Position numbers and translations under genes: made by a program. From Thecaphora thlaspeos (taxonomy: Eukaryota; Basidiomycota; Ustilaginomycetes; Urocystidales; Glomosporiaceae), in contig UWYS01000014.1 of assembly GCA_900291925.1 (NCBI GenBank), positions 620,001-684,000 on the forward strand: DNA of 64,000 nucleotides. The letters are read 5' to 3'. The notes beneath the pieces are model-generated. The model worked only from the letters and a program-made list of their open reading frames with translations. It was not told the DNA's origin and did not search any database. Of this stretch, positions 22,323-30,824 are shown piece by piece. The stretch's first letter is position 1, and each line of letters opens with the position of its first letter.

Positions 22323-23237
22323 ATGGCTTCGCATTGCGGTATGCACTCGTCGGGAGCTTCGATCAACCCGTACGAAGAAGCCCGCCTCTATACGACCAAC
22401 TCTGAACGAGAGCGCTACGAAAACATGTCGACCCTCTTTAGTGTCATCGTCACGTTAGACTACCTCGAGCGGGCCTACGTTCGCGAGTCGATCACAGAAA
22501 ACGAGTACGCTCCCGCCTGCACCCGGCTGCTCTCGCAGTACAAGACGATCCTCAAGCTAGTCGTCGACCAGGAGTCCGGCGGGAGCCAGCCCATCCGCGA
22601 CGTCGGCGACTTTATGAGGCTCTACAAGATGGACCATCCGGCAGCCGTGCACCGCCTCAGCACAGGCGTGCCCGCAACTGTCGAACACGCCTCGTCGTCT
22701 TCGTCGCAGACCAGCTCCGAGAGGGCCAAATGGGTCGCGGAGACGACCCAGAACTTCATCACCTTCATGGACGCGCTGAAGCTCAAGCTGCGCGCAAAGG
22801 ACCAACTTCACCCGCTCCTAAGCGAACTCATGAGGGGCTACAGCAGGAGCGACGAGGTCTCCAGGGACAAGGACGGCGGGGAGATCAGGGCAAAGCTCCT
22901 CAACTGGTGAGTGGCCGTCGAAGGCTTGCATCCTCCATCTCCCGCGTCTTTCCCTGTGTACACCCACTGACCGACCTGGGCTCGACCTCCTCTTCGTTTG
23001 ACTGCAGGCTCATTACCCTCAACCAGATGAAGGCGAGCGACGAAATCGACGAGGACCAAGCACGACAGGTAGGTCCGTTGTCTCACCCCCCCCCCCCCTC
23101 CCCCCCTCCTTCGTCCCACGGAGCCCTCTTCCTGACACCCCCCTAGCCCTTCCATCTATTCCCTACAATCGTAACAGATGCTGTTCGACGTCGAAGGCGG
23201 TTACAACTCCTTCTTCCGAGCGCTCCAAGACGGCTGA
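22323..23237 (+). CDS. VPS28: ESCRT-I subunit VPS28
   Basis: Component of endosomal ESCRT-I that bridges to ESCRT-II in multivesicular-body sorting. Exons 22323-22906, 23008-23068, 23178-23237, 234 residues, the family's usual size. N-terminal core: NPYEEARLYTTNSERERYEN, then LFSVIVTLDYLERAYVRESI, typical of VPS28. The C-terminal four-helix domain includes WVAETTQNFITFMDALKLKL, LHPLLSELMRGY, ITLNQMKASDEIDEDQARQ and FDVEGGYNSFFRAL. Introns have GTGAGT and GTAGGT donors and clean CAG/ACAG acceptors. It is convergent with HUS1 (about 210 bp apart). Confidence 0.94.
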
Positions 23238-23445
23238 GAAACAGTTCCCCGCTTTACGACCACGCCCCGCCGCGCAATACTGTAATTTTAGACGTGCATG
23301 CATGCCATTCGTCACGAACCACGAGCACGGACGGACCAGCAGGGGATCCGAGGCCGATGAAGTGCGATGGTGGGTATACAGAAGTGTGAACTTTTGATGG
23401 CGAAGAGACTGAAGCCTAACGTTGAAGGCATGGAGAGGGGCTCGC

Positions 23446-24860
23446 TCAGTCTTCTCTGACGATCCCGGGGAGGAAGAACTGTATCAAGGGTCGGGTCGAG
23501 TCTCAAGGGTCAGCCCGTGCGCCTTACCTTGGCTCTCCGCCAACAGACATGCTCCTCCCAGGAACTCACCGTCATGACACCGCTACTCTTCTCGACGTCG
23601 CCAATGTAGACGTAGAAGATGGCGCAGTGGTTGGAGCAGATGCAAGCGATCGTCGTCGTGGCCACCACGTAGCTCGAGAGGAAGCGCAGGAACGACTTCA
23701 TGTCGAGCATCACACTCTTGAACTCCGAGGGGTCAGACGACTGCTCGGGATTCTGCGAAGCTGTTGCAGTCAGACCGGACAGAGCGAGAGCAAAGATGGT
23801 CAACGGTAAGGTCAGAGCAGGTCATCGACGAGCAAGACGCTCACCCGTAATGTGTGGGTGGGCGAGACCGGACCAGGTCGTTTCGAGCTTGACCTCATCT
23901 TCGACCACCGATAGCTTCAGGTTGCCTTCGTGATTGGCCGAGATTGTGAGGATGTCAGAGAGCGAGCGCATGTGATCGACCACGGTGCGGAGGTTCAGCA
24001 GCTTGGGCAGCACGATGTGGACCTGACGAGATGAGAGAGACAGGGTGCAGGTCATCAGCACGCCATGCGTCCATCTTCAAAGGGGCAGGAGATGGAACTC
24101 ACATCGGGGGCCGGACAGAGCGGTTCCTTGATTTTGCTGAACTCGGTCGGCTTGAGCACCTTGATGAGAACGTCCTGAACGATTTCGATGTTGGACCCCG
24201 TGTGGCTCTGGGCCGAGATGGAAAAGGACAGCAGAGGGTCCTTGTTGCGCCTGGCGAGCCGGAGCGTTACGCTGTAGGCGTTGTTGGCCGATCGGAGCGC
24301 GCGCAGCAGGGTGTCCGGGGAGACTTCGAGGTTGATCTGGTTCTGAAAGTTGGATTCAATGCGGTAGTCTTCAAACAGCGAGTCCTATAGCGGTGGCGTT
24401 GGCGATGTAGGAGCGAGGGAGAAGACATGGAAGCGTTCAGCCGGACACGCCTTTGCTTCAGGGAAGCTTCGGCAGCGCTCCATCGACGGACGTACCACGG
24501 TCATCTGCCTGGCGGGGCGACAAAAGGCGAAGAGTGGGGCAAGCGTATAGTGAGCCATTGACTGGCACACCTCGAGAGCGGCGACGGCTGTGGCATTGCT
24601 GCGGACACTTACGACCAGATCTGAGCGCCATCGCTATCGCCCGTGCAGATGAGGCGGATCTGCTCCGACGTCAGCTGGATGACGCATCGGTTGGCTACCT
24701 TACCTATCGACTCTGCGGGTGGCGCGAAAGCGGGGTTGAGACATGTGCAACGTCGCATGTGAGTTTCTCGCTCTGCATCGATGGCCGGGCAGCATACGGT
24801 CAACTCACGGACGACCCTGGTGAATATCGAGACGTCCTTGACCGAGGTGCGGAAGCGCAT
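23446..24860 (-). CDS. HUS1: Checkpoint clamp subunit HUS1
   Basis: Subunit of the PCNA-like RAD9-RAD1-HUS1 (9-1-1) clamp in DNA-damage signalling. Seven exons (minus): 24860-24809, 24712-24613, 24508-24496, 24384-24103, 24022-23845, 23760-23570, 23478-23446, giving 282 residues (human 280). Read-out: MRFRTSVKDVSIFTRVV, SIGKVANRCVIQLTSEQIRL, IWSQMTV, DSLFEDYRIESNFQNQINLE, VHIVLPKLLNLRTVVDHMRS, ISANHEGNLKLSVVEDEVKL, KSFLRFLSSYVVATTTIACI, FFLPGIVRED. The order and lengths match HUS1 throughout. Exon 3 is a 13-nt micro-exon (SQMTV region), confirmed by phase on both sides and by GT-AG borders. It is divergent from PGK. Confidence 0.92.
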
Positions 24861-25468
24861 GGCATGCTCGTTGACTCCTCCTTCCGGGGGCTGGAGTGAG
24901 GACGAGGGACTAGGGCCAGATGGTGGCGGCGAAAGAAGAAACAGAGCTTGCCCAGACTCTGCCTGCTTCTTGCTTGCAAAGAGAAGAATAGCAACATTAT
25001 TTCTTGAATATGGCGGAGGATACTCGCCGACACCGAGCTCAGTTCGCGGGTAGTTTAGTCGCGTGTGGAGGCTTCTCGGGCGGCGAGGCTTTCCGCGCGA
25101 AAGGCGAGCCAACACGGCGGGCCGCTTTCACCCAACAAAGCGAGCGGCGGTGCGATAGGCAGATCGAAGCGAGCGGAAACATCCCGTCGGCGGGATGTAG
25201 GAAGAAGCTGGCCAAAGCTCGGCCTCGCCGGCCACGCCGCGACGCACAGGCTTCAGGCGTGGCCGTGCCTAAGCGTCACTCGCCTTTTTCCCGCATCACC
25301 TAGCCTCTCCATCCCTTTCCCTTTCCCTTTCCCTTTCCCTTTCCGCCTTCCGCCTTCCGCCTTCCCTCCCATCACCCATCACCCACCACATCACCCACCG
25401 CCATCTCACCCATCTCCTTCATCGGTAGACTCTGTCGACTTCCACTCTCCATCAAACATTCTTCCAAA
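24861..25468. promoter_or_regulatory. Divergent intergenic region HUS1 / PGK
   Basis: About 600 bp. The PGK side ends in long pyrimidine tracts typical of highly expressed fungal genes. No coding signal. Confidence 0.55.
25312..25367 (+). repeat. CCCTTT and GCCTTCC pyrimidine repeats in PGK leader
   Basis: About five CCCTTT units are followed by three GCCTTCC-like units, 100-150 bp upstream of the PGK start. It is probably a CT-rich promoter or leader element of a strongly expressed glycolytic gene. Confidence 0.7.
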
Positions 25469-26918
25469 ATGTCTCTCTCTAGCAAGCTCACCATCACCGA
25501 TGTCGACCTCACTGGCAAGAAGGTCCTGATCCGGTGAGTCGCTCCACTCGCCCGGCGCACCTCTGCAACCTCATCCTTTGCTCATCTGACGCTTGCCGGC
25601 CCCCATCCTTGTATCGTTGTCGCACCGCTCCGTAGCGTCGACTTCAACGTCCCCATGGACGGTGACAAGATCACCAACAACCAGCGCATCGTCGCCGCCC
25701 TCCCCACGATCAAGTACGCCATCGAGCAGAAGGCCAAGTCCATCGTCCTCATGTCGCACATGGGCCGTCCCGACGGCAAGCGCGTCGCAAAGTACTCGCT
25801 CAAGCCCGTCGCTACCGAAGTCTCGCAGCTGCTCGGCAAGGACGTCAAGTTCCTCGGCGACTGCGTCGGCCCCGAGACCGAAAAGACCGTCGCCGAGGCA
25901 CAGGACGGCCAGATCTTCCTCCTCGAGAACCTCCGCTACCACATCGAGGAGGAGGGCAAGGGCACCAACGAGGCTGGCGAAAAGGTCAAGGCCGACCCCA
26001 AGCAGGTCGACGAGTTCCGCGCCTCGCTCACCAAGCTCGGCGACGTCTACATCAACGACGCCTTTGGCACCGCCCACCGCGCCCACTCGTCCATGGTTGG
26101 CGTCCAGCTCCCCCAGCGCGCCGCCGGCTTTCTCATGAAGAAGGAGCTCGAGTTCTTTGCCAAGGTCCTCGAGAGCCCTGAGAAGCCTTTCCTCGCAATC
26201 CTCGGTGGTGCCAAGGTCTCGGACAAGATCCAGCTTATTGACAACATGCTCGACAAGGTCAACTCGCTCATCATCTGCGGCGGCATGGCCTTCACCTTCA
26301 AGAAGACGCTCGACAACGTCAACGTGAGCACAAGAGGACCCGTGGTGCTTGTCATTTGCTTACATTGTTGCTGACCACATCTCCCTGCTCTTCTCATCCT
26401 GCCCCTACGGCCCCACGCAGATCGGCAACTCGCTCTTCGACGAGATCGGCAGCAAGAAGGTTGCCGAGCTGGTCGCCAAGGCCAAGAAGAACAATGTCGA
26501 GCTCGTCTTCCCCGTCGACTACGTCACTGCCGACAAGTTTGACAAGAACGCCACTGTCGGCAGCGCCACCGATGCCGAGGGTATCCCTGACGGCTGGATG
26601 GGCCTCGACTGCGGCCCCGAGTCGCGCAAGAAGTTTGCCGAGACCATCCTCGCCGCTAAGACCATCCTCTGGAACGGCCCTGCCGGCGTGTTCGAGTTTG
26701 AGGCCTTTGCCAAGGGATCCAAGGCCATGCTCGACGCCTGCCTCGAGGCCGAGAAGAAGGGCTCTACCGTCATCGTCGGAGGAGGCGACACTGCCACCGT
26801 CGTCGCCAACTACAAGGCCGAGGAAGGTATCTCGCACTGCTCGACTGGTGGAGGTGCTTCTCTAGAGCTTCTGGAAGGTCGCCCGATGAAGGGTCTGGAA
26901 GTGCTGTCCAGCCGCTGA
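25469..26918 (+). CDS. PGK1: 3-phosphoglycerate kinase
   Basis: Glycolytic enzyme converting 1,3-bisphosphoglycerate and ADP to 3-phosphoglycerate and ATP. Exons 25469-25533, 25636-26323, 26421-26918, 416 residues, exactly the usual length. Motifs: [88 protein letters not shown] and [16 protein letters not shown]. Codon use is strongly biased to C-ending codons, as for a highly expressed gene. The normal protein ends in SSR at a TGA (26916-26918). The same frame continues 25 codons to a TAG and ends RRAKL, a canonical PTS1, so a peroxisomal isoform by read-through or alternative splicing is likely. In Ustilago maydis PGK does this by read-through. Confidence 0.97.
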
Positions 26919-26996
26919 GATCCGACTATGGATGAGCTGACCGTCGCCAAAGAACGTCTCAGCCACAGGAACCGCGGAAGACGGGCTAAGTTGTAG
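26919..26996 (+). promoter_or_regulatory. Cryptic PTS1 read-through extension of PGK
   Basis: Twenty-five sense codons lie in frame directly after the PGK TGA, then TAG at 26994-26996. The extension is basic near its end and terminates in Ala-Lys-Leu, a strong peroxisomal targeting tripeptide. The base after TGA is G, not the CTA of the best-known read-through context. A short alternative intron (GT at 26901, AG ending 26936, 36 nt) would also skip the stop in frame. Confidence 0.65.
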
Positions 26997-27276
26997 TCGT
27001 CCGCCAACAGTCATGCGGACAGTCAGCCGTCTCGCATTCGAATCGAAGCAAATTGACCTGTCCGCGAGCCCTTGATCAACGCTGCTCACTGCCTATGCCG
27101 TCGCAAATCGTCTGCTCACGGGGTCCTTCGCTTTCGCCACTGTGAAGGATAGCACCGTTTGGTGTCACACTAACGACATCATCTTCACTCTCTAGCAACG
27201 TTGCCCGACATTACCGTAGCGAGACGACCGAGGGCGACCATCTTCCGTACCGATATGCGTCTTCGCCGTTGGTCGC
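26997..27276. other. PGK 3' region
   Basis: Presumed 3' UTR and spacer before the tandem repeats. No gene seen. Confidence 0.5.
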
Positions 27277-27512
27277 CGACTTGACCAGCCTTTCAGTTTT
27301 TGGTATATAAATACAGATTTTATAGCGTTGCTCTGCGACTTGACCAGCCTTTCAGTTTTTGGTATATAAATACAGATTTTATAGCGTTGCTCTGCGACTT
27401 GACCAGCCTTTCAGTTTTTGGTATATAAATACAGATTTTATAGCGTTGCTCTGCGACTTGACCAGCCTTTCAGTTTTTGGTATATAAATACAGATTTTAT
27501 AGCGTTGCTCTG
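27277..27512 (+). repeat. Four perfect 59-bp tandem repeats with TATA box
   Basis: The unit starts CGACTTGACCAGCC and contains TTTTTGGTATATAAATACAG and TTTATAGCGTTGCTCTG. Copies begin at 27277, 27336, 27395 and 27454 and appear identical. The array is much more AT-rich than its surroundings. The last copy ends three bases before the tRNA-like gene, placing its TATATAAATA about 26-35 bp upstream of the tRNA 5' end. Confidence 0.95.
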
Positions 27513-27515
27513 ATG

Positions 27516-27612
27516 GGTTACTTGGCGCAGTTGGTTAGCGTGTCTCCTTAACATATCGGTTCTTCATTCTGTTAAATTGAGGATGTCCCCAGCTCGAGCC
27601 TGAGAGAGATCA
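27516..27612 (+). tRNA. tRNA-Val(AAC)-like gene with intron, degenerate
   Basis: The cloverleaf can be drawn: acceptor GGTTACT/AGAGATC, D-arm TGGCGCAGTTGGTTAGCGTG (a perfect A box), anticodon loop TTAACA with anticodon AAC, an intron of about 24 nt after position 37, then GAGGA TGTC and the T-arm CCCAG CTCGAGC CTGAG, discriminator A. The 3' half resembles fungal tRNA-Val(AAC). Acceptor, anticodon and T stems each carry one mismatch, the B box (AGCTCGAGCC) departs from GGTTCGA, and no run of four T follows. It may be a pseudogene or a divergent copy; expression could depend on the upstream TATA. Confidence 0.5.
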
Positions 27613-27947
27613 TAAAAATTTCCCCTCTTTCCTCTTTCACTAGGTTCCTCTTCTTCCTACGATGGGACGGAATGCTGTTTCGACAAGCAACGAACTCTTG
27701 CTTTTGCACGTTCAAGCGAGTGTAGAGGTTGCTAAGCAAATTACTTTGAATGTGCAGTCCGTATCAAAGGAGTGTCATATGCTACGCGGGACCAAAGGAT
27801 GATCAGAACAGATGGGTGGGAGGGGGGGGGGAGTACGTAAAACGCCAACCAAAACTGGTGATGCTGACGTCTGACCATAGTGTCTGGGGGAATGATACAA
27901 AAAGATAAAGGAGCTCGATTCTTAGGACCCATTCATAAAGATCTCCC
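27613..27947. other. Spacer tRNA to ERF2
   Basis: About 335 bp with pyrimidine runs; presumed ERF2 3' UTR on the minus strand. Nothing else seen. Confidence 0.4.
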
Positions 27948-30197
27948 TCACCTCGACGGTGCAAATTCGAGCGCTGAATTGGTCCTTGTATCTTGTCTTG
28001 CCCACTTTCTCCTATCCATCCAACTCTCAAGATGTACACTCCTCCAACCCATTCCATTCCTAACATTCTTCCCCCACTTTTTCGTCCCGAACGGATTAGG
28101 ATCCTTTTCCCTTCTCCCTCCATCGTCCTTTTTCATTCCACAAAATCCAAGCATAGCCCACCAATACATCGTGACAGGATTCGTCCTTCCTCGATCATTG
28201 ATCGAATCGACGTCATCTTGATATTCGTCGTACTTTTTCTCCCCAAGTTCTCGAGTTGTAGAGATTCGAATCTGTTCCACCGTCGTACGGTTGAGAAGGA
28301 TGAGTCGGACATGGTAGACGAATAACGTAGTCACCGGTCCTATGGTCGCAAGCGTGAGGAGGAACAGTACGGCAGAGACAGGCGTATCGCCCAGCGCCTG
28401 GGCGAACGTCTTGTTCGGTCCCACCCTTTCGCCGCAGTTGCGCGGGAAGGTGTAGTTAGATGGCCGCGTCAGCAAAACCAGGTGGACCGTCGTCCATGCC
28501 AGCACCATCAGCGAAGAGACGATGGCGGCCGCGAGGAAGACCATAAACGAGACGTAGTTGCGCCGTCCGATGCATGTGTTCAGGAAGTCGCAGTGGTGGT
28601 CGATATTTTCGATGCAGTTGTCGCAGACGCGGCAGTGGCTGCTGCGAGGCGGACGGTAGGTCCCGCACGTCTCGCACCACTTGACGCGGACATCCTCGCC
28701 GCGGACCCGGATCACGCGCTGTACGGGGATCGCCAGCGGATCGCCCGGATCGGCAAAGGGCTGCGACGACACGCCGCCGCCGCCGTTGGCCTCGTCCAGG
28801 GTGCACGGCGGGTCCGGATCGAGGTCGCGCGGGACGACGCCCGGATCCTTCCAGGCAGTGACGAGCATGTTGACGAGCGTCAGCAGGTAGACGTACGCGA
28901 ACACGGCCACCACCGCCGGAGAGATGTTGTCGATCAGCCACGACGCCTCGAAGCCGAAAAACAGACCGCCGAGAATGAGGATAAGCGCGAGTGACCCGAG
29001 AAAGGCGAGCGGGTTGCCGCCGGACGTCATGACGAGGCCGCCGCAGAAGAAGCGGTTGGAGCCACCGTGGAGCTGATAGTTGCGTTTGCGGTGGCGGTGA
29101 GATGGCGGGTGCGACGCCGGGACCGCGGATGGCATGTCGATGGCGACGTTGTTATCGTTCGGGTTTGACGACGAGATGCGACGGGCGGCGGACGAGCCTT
29201 GTTGACCTGCCGCTAGCAGCGCAGACTGGCGCCTCGAGGCTGGCCGGTCTAGGCCGCCTCCGCCGCCGCCGCCGCGTAGGTAGGCCTTATCGCTGCGCAG
29301 CGTGTAGCTCTGCTCCTCGTAGGCGCGGAGGCCCGGCGCGGCGAGCGCCTGAAAGATGTCGGCGGGCGAGGCCAAGTCAGCGGGCGTCCGAGACGACGAG
29401 GAGAAGGAGGAGTGGGGCGGTGGCTGCGCCTTGGCGCCGCGTATCGCCGCGGCGGGCAAGAGCGGATCGGTGCTCGAGGCCATCTTGAGCGTCTTGATGG
29501 CGGCGGCGGCATCAGTGACTGCATCGCTTTTCCTTCTTCCGTCGATCTGCCTGTAGCTGCTGGAGAGCGAGTGGACTGAGGGAGCGAAGCCCCACGGGCT
29601 CGAGGAACGGATGCCGCGCGCTGTCCCCACATCGCCGCCGCCAAGGCTGAGGGAGGAGTCGTTAGCCGCCGCCGTCGTCGTGATCATCGCTGTTGCGGCG
29701 GCGGCGGCGGCGTCCGGGTGATGCTGCTGGTGGTGGTCGAGCTGGAAAAAGGGACTGCGGCTTCGGTGCTGCGGAACGGGCGAGACGGCGCCGATGCGAG
29801 CGTTTGGCTTCTTGGGGGCAAAGAAGGCGGCGGACGGGAGGATGGAGGACTGCTTCTGCCTCCTGCGCGGGACGAAGCCGTCTTGGTCGTCGTCGTCGTC
29901 ATCATCATCGTCGTCGTCGACATGGTGGTGGGGTTGAGTGTCTGGAATGCGACTGCCGCTACTGCTGCCACTCAGGGCGTCGTGGTTGCAAGGGTGCTGA
30001 TGCAGGGACGAGGGAGAGTGGGTATGTTGGGCGCGCGCGGAGGCTGCTGATGCCATGCTGAGCCTGCTGAGTGGGCGGGGGGCGAAGGGGTCCGAAGATG
30101 GGGGCGGTGGTTGCTGCTGCTGATGTTCAGAGGAGGCAGGGTCATTGTGTGCGATATTGAGGGGCGTGGAAGAGGGAGAGGCGGTCGGGTCGGACAT
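27948..30197 (-). CDS. ERF2: DHHC palmitoyltransferase (ERF2-like)
   Basis: Protein S-acyltransferase of ER/Golgi membranes; Erf2 palmitoylates Ras. One exon of 749 residues. The first 380 residues are low complexity, with poly-His, a run of about eleven Asp, poly-Ala and poly-Gly. The catalytic half has two hydrophobic segments (LAFLGSLALILILGGLFFGF; AVVAVFAYVYLLTLVNMLVT), then the zinc-binding region KWCETCGTYRPPRSSHCRVC and DNCIENIDHHCDFLNTCIG, then two more membrane segments (FMVFLAAAIVSSLMVLAW; VSAVLFLLTLATIGPVTTLF) and a TTxE-like turn (NRTTVEQIR). The DHHC and all Cys/His ligands are intact, but the usual Pro-Trp after DHHC is Asp-Phe. It is divergent from the acyltransferase-AIG2 gene. 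Confidence 0.87.
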   Translation of the reverse strand: MSDPTASPSSTPLNIAHNDPASSEHQQQQPPPPSSDPFAPRPLSRLSMASAASARAQHTHSPSSLHQHPCNHDALSGSSSGSRIPDTQPHHHVDDDDDDDDDDDQDGFVPRRRQKQSSILPSAAFFAPKKPNARIGAVSPVPQHRSRSPFFQLDHHQQHHPDAAAAAATAMITTTAAANDSSLSLGGGDVGTARGIRSSSPWGFAPSVHSLSSSYRQIDGRRKSDAVTDAAAAIKTLKMASSTDPLLPAAAIRGAKAQPPPHSSFSSSSRTPADLASPADIFQALAAPGLRAYEEQSYTLRSDKAYLRGGGGGGGLDRPASRRQSALLAAGQQGSSAARRISSSNPNDNNVAIDMPSAVPASHPPSHRHRKRNYQLHGGSNRFFCGGLVMTSGGNPLAFLGSLALILILGGLFFGFEASWLIDNISPAVVAVFAYVYLLTLVNMLVTAWKDPGVVPRDLDPDPPCTLDEANGGGGVSSQPFADPGDPLAIPVQRVIRVRGEDVRVKWCETCGTYRPPRSSHCRVCDNCIENIDHHCDFLNTCIGRRNYVSFMVFLAAAIVSSLMVLAWTTVHLVLLTRPSNYTFPRNCGERVGPNKTFAQALGDTPVSAVLFLLTLATIGPVTTLFVYHVRLILLNRTTVEQIRISTTRELGEKKYDEYQDDVDSINDRGRTNPVTMYWWAMLGFCGMKKDDGGRREKDPNPFGTKKWGKNVRNGMGWRSVHLESWMDRRKWARQDTRTNSALEFAPSR
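29885..29921 (-). repeat. GTC/ATC repeat encoding poly-Asp
   Basis: A GTC/ATC triplet run in the ERF2 coding sequence encodes about eleven Asp. Confidence 0.8.
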
Positions 30198-30824
30198 GGC
30201 GGAAGAGGTCGAGGTGGGAGGCGTGGAGGGAGGGAGGCGGGCGAAAGGGGTTATCAGGTGGAGAGGTGGGATGCGGCGGCGGGGAGCATGGCTGGGACGA
30301 AGAGAGAGGCGGGCGACGAGGCGGGGCGGGCCAAGTGGTGGGAGAAGAAGAGAGAGAGAGCAGTGAGGGTGATGGATGACGATGGACGATGGACGATGGG
30401 CGATGGCAGCGTGGCCGGCCTTGTGGGTGGCCCTCGAGGCCGGCCAGAGCGCAGCAGTCGTGGGAGGCGGCGCTCGTCGCCTGTTGAATTTTAATCTTAA
30501 TCATGCACACCCCTCGCCTCGCGGGCCAAGATGGTGAGACAGGCAGCCGCGCGGCCGCCTCCCCTGGCGCGTGCGTGACAACGTCTGGGTCTGGCCACAC
30601 ACCAACACGCGCCGCGCTTCTTCCGACGCCGGCGGCGGCCTGCTGCGCCATTCGGCTGCTCCGCTTCTTGCGTGCCTGCTTGCCAGCCTGTCACCTCGAC
30701 CCTTCGCGCCGTCATCGCCCGTTTCGCCACCTTCCACGTATGCCATCGTCTCTCCCTCCCTCCTTCCTCCTCCCCCTCTCTTCCTACTTCCCTCTCGATC
30801 CCCTCCTTCGTACCAACCGCCCCC
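30198..30824. promoter_or_regulatory. Divergent intergenic region ERF2 / acyltransferase-AIG2
   Basis: About 630 bp between opposite start codons. The plus-strand frame of the next gene is open upstream but without ATG. Presumed promoters. Confidence 0.5.
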
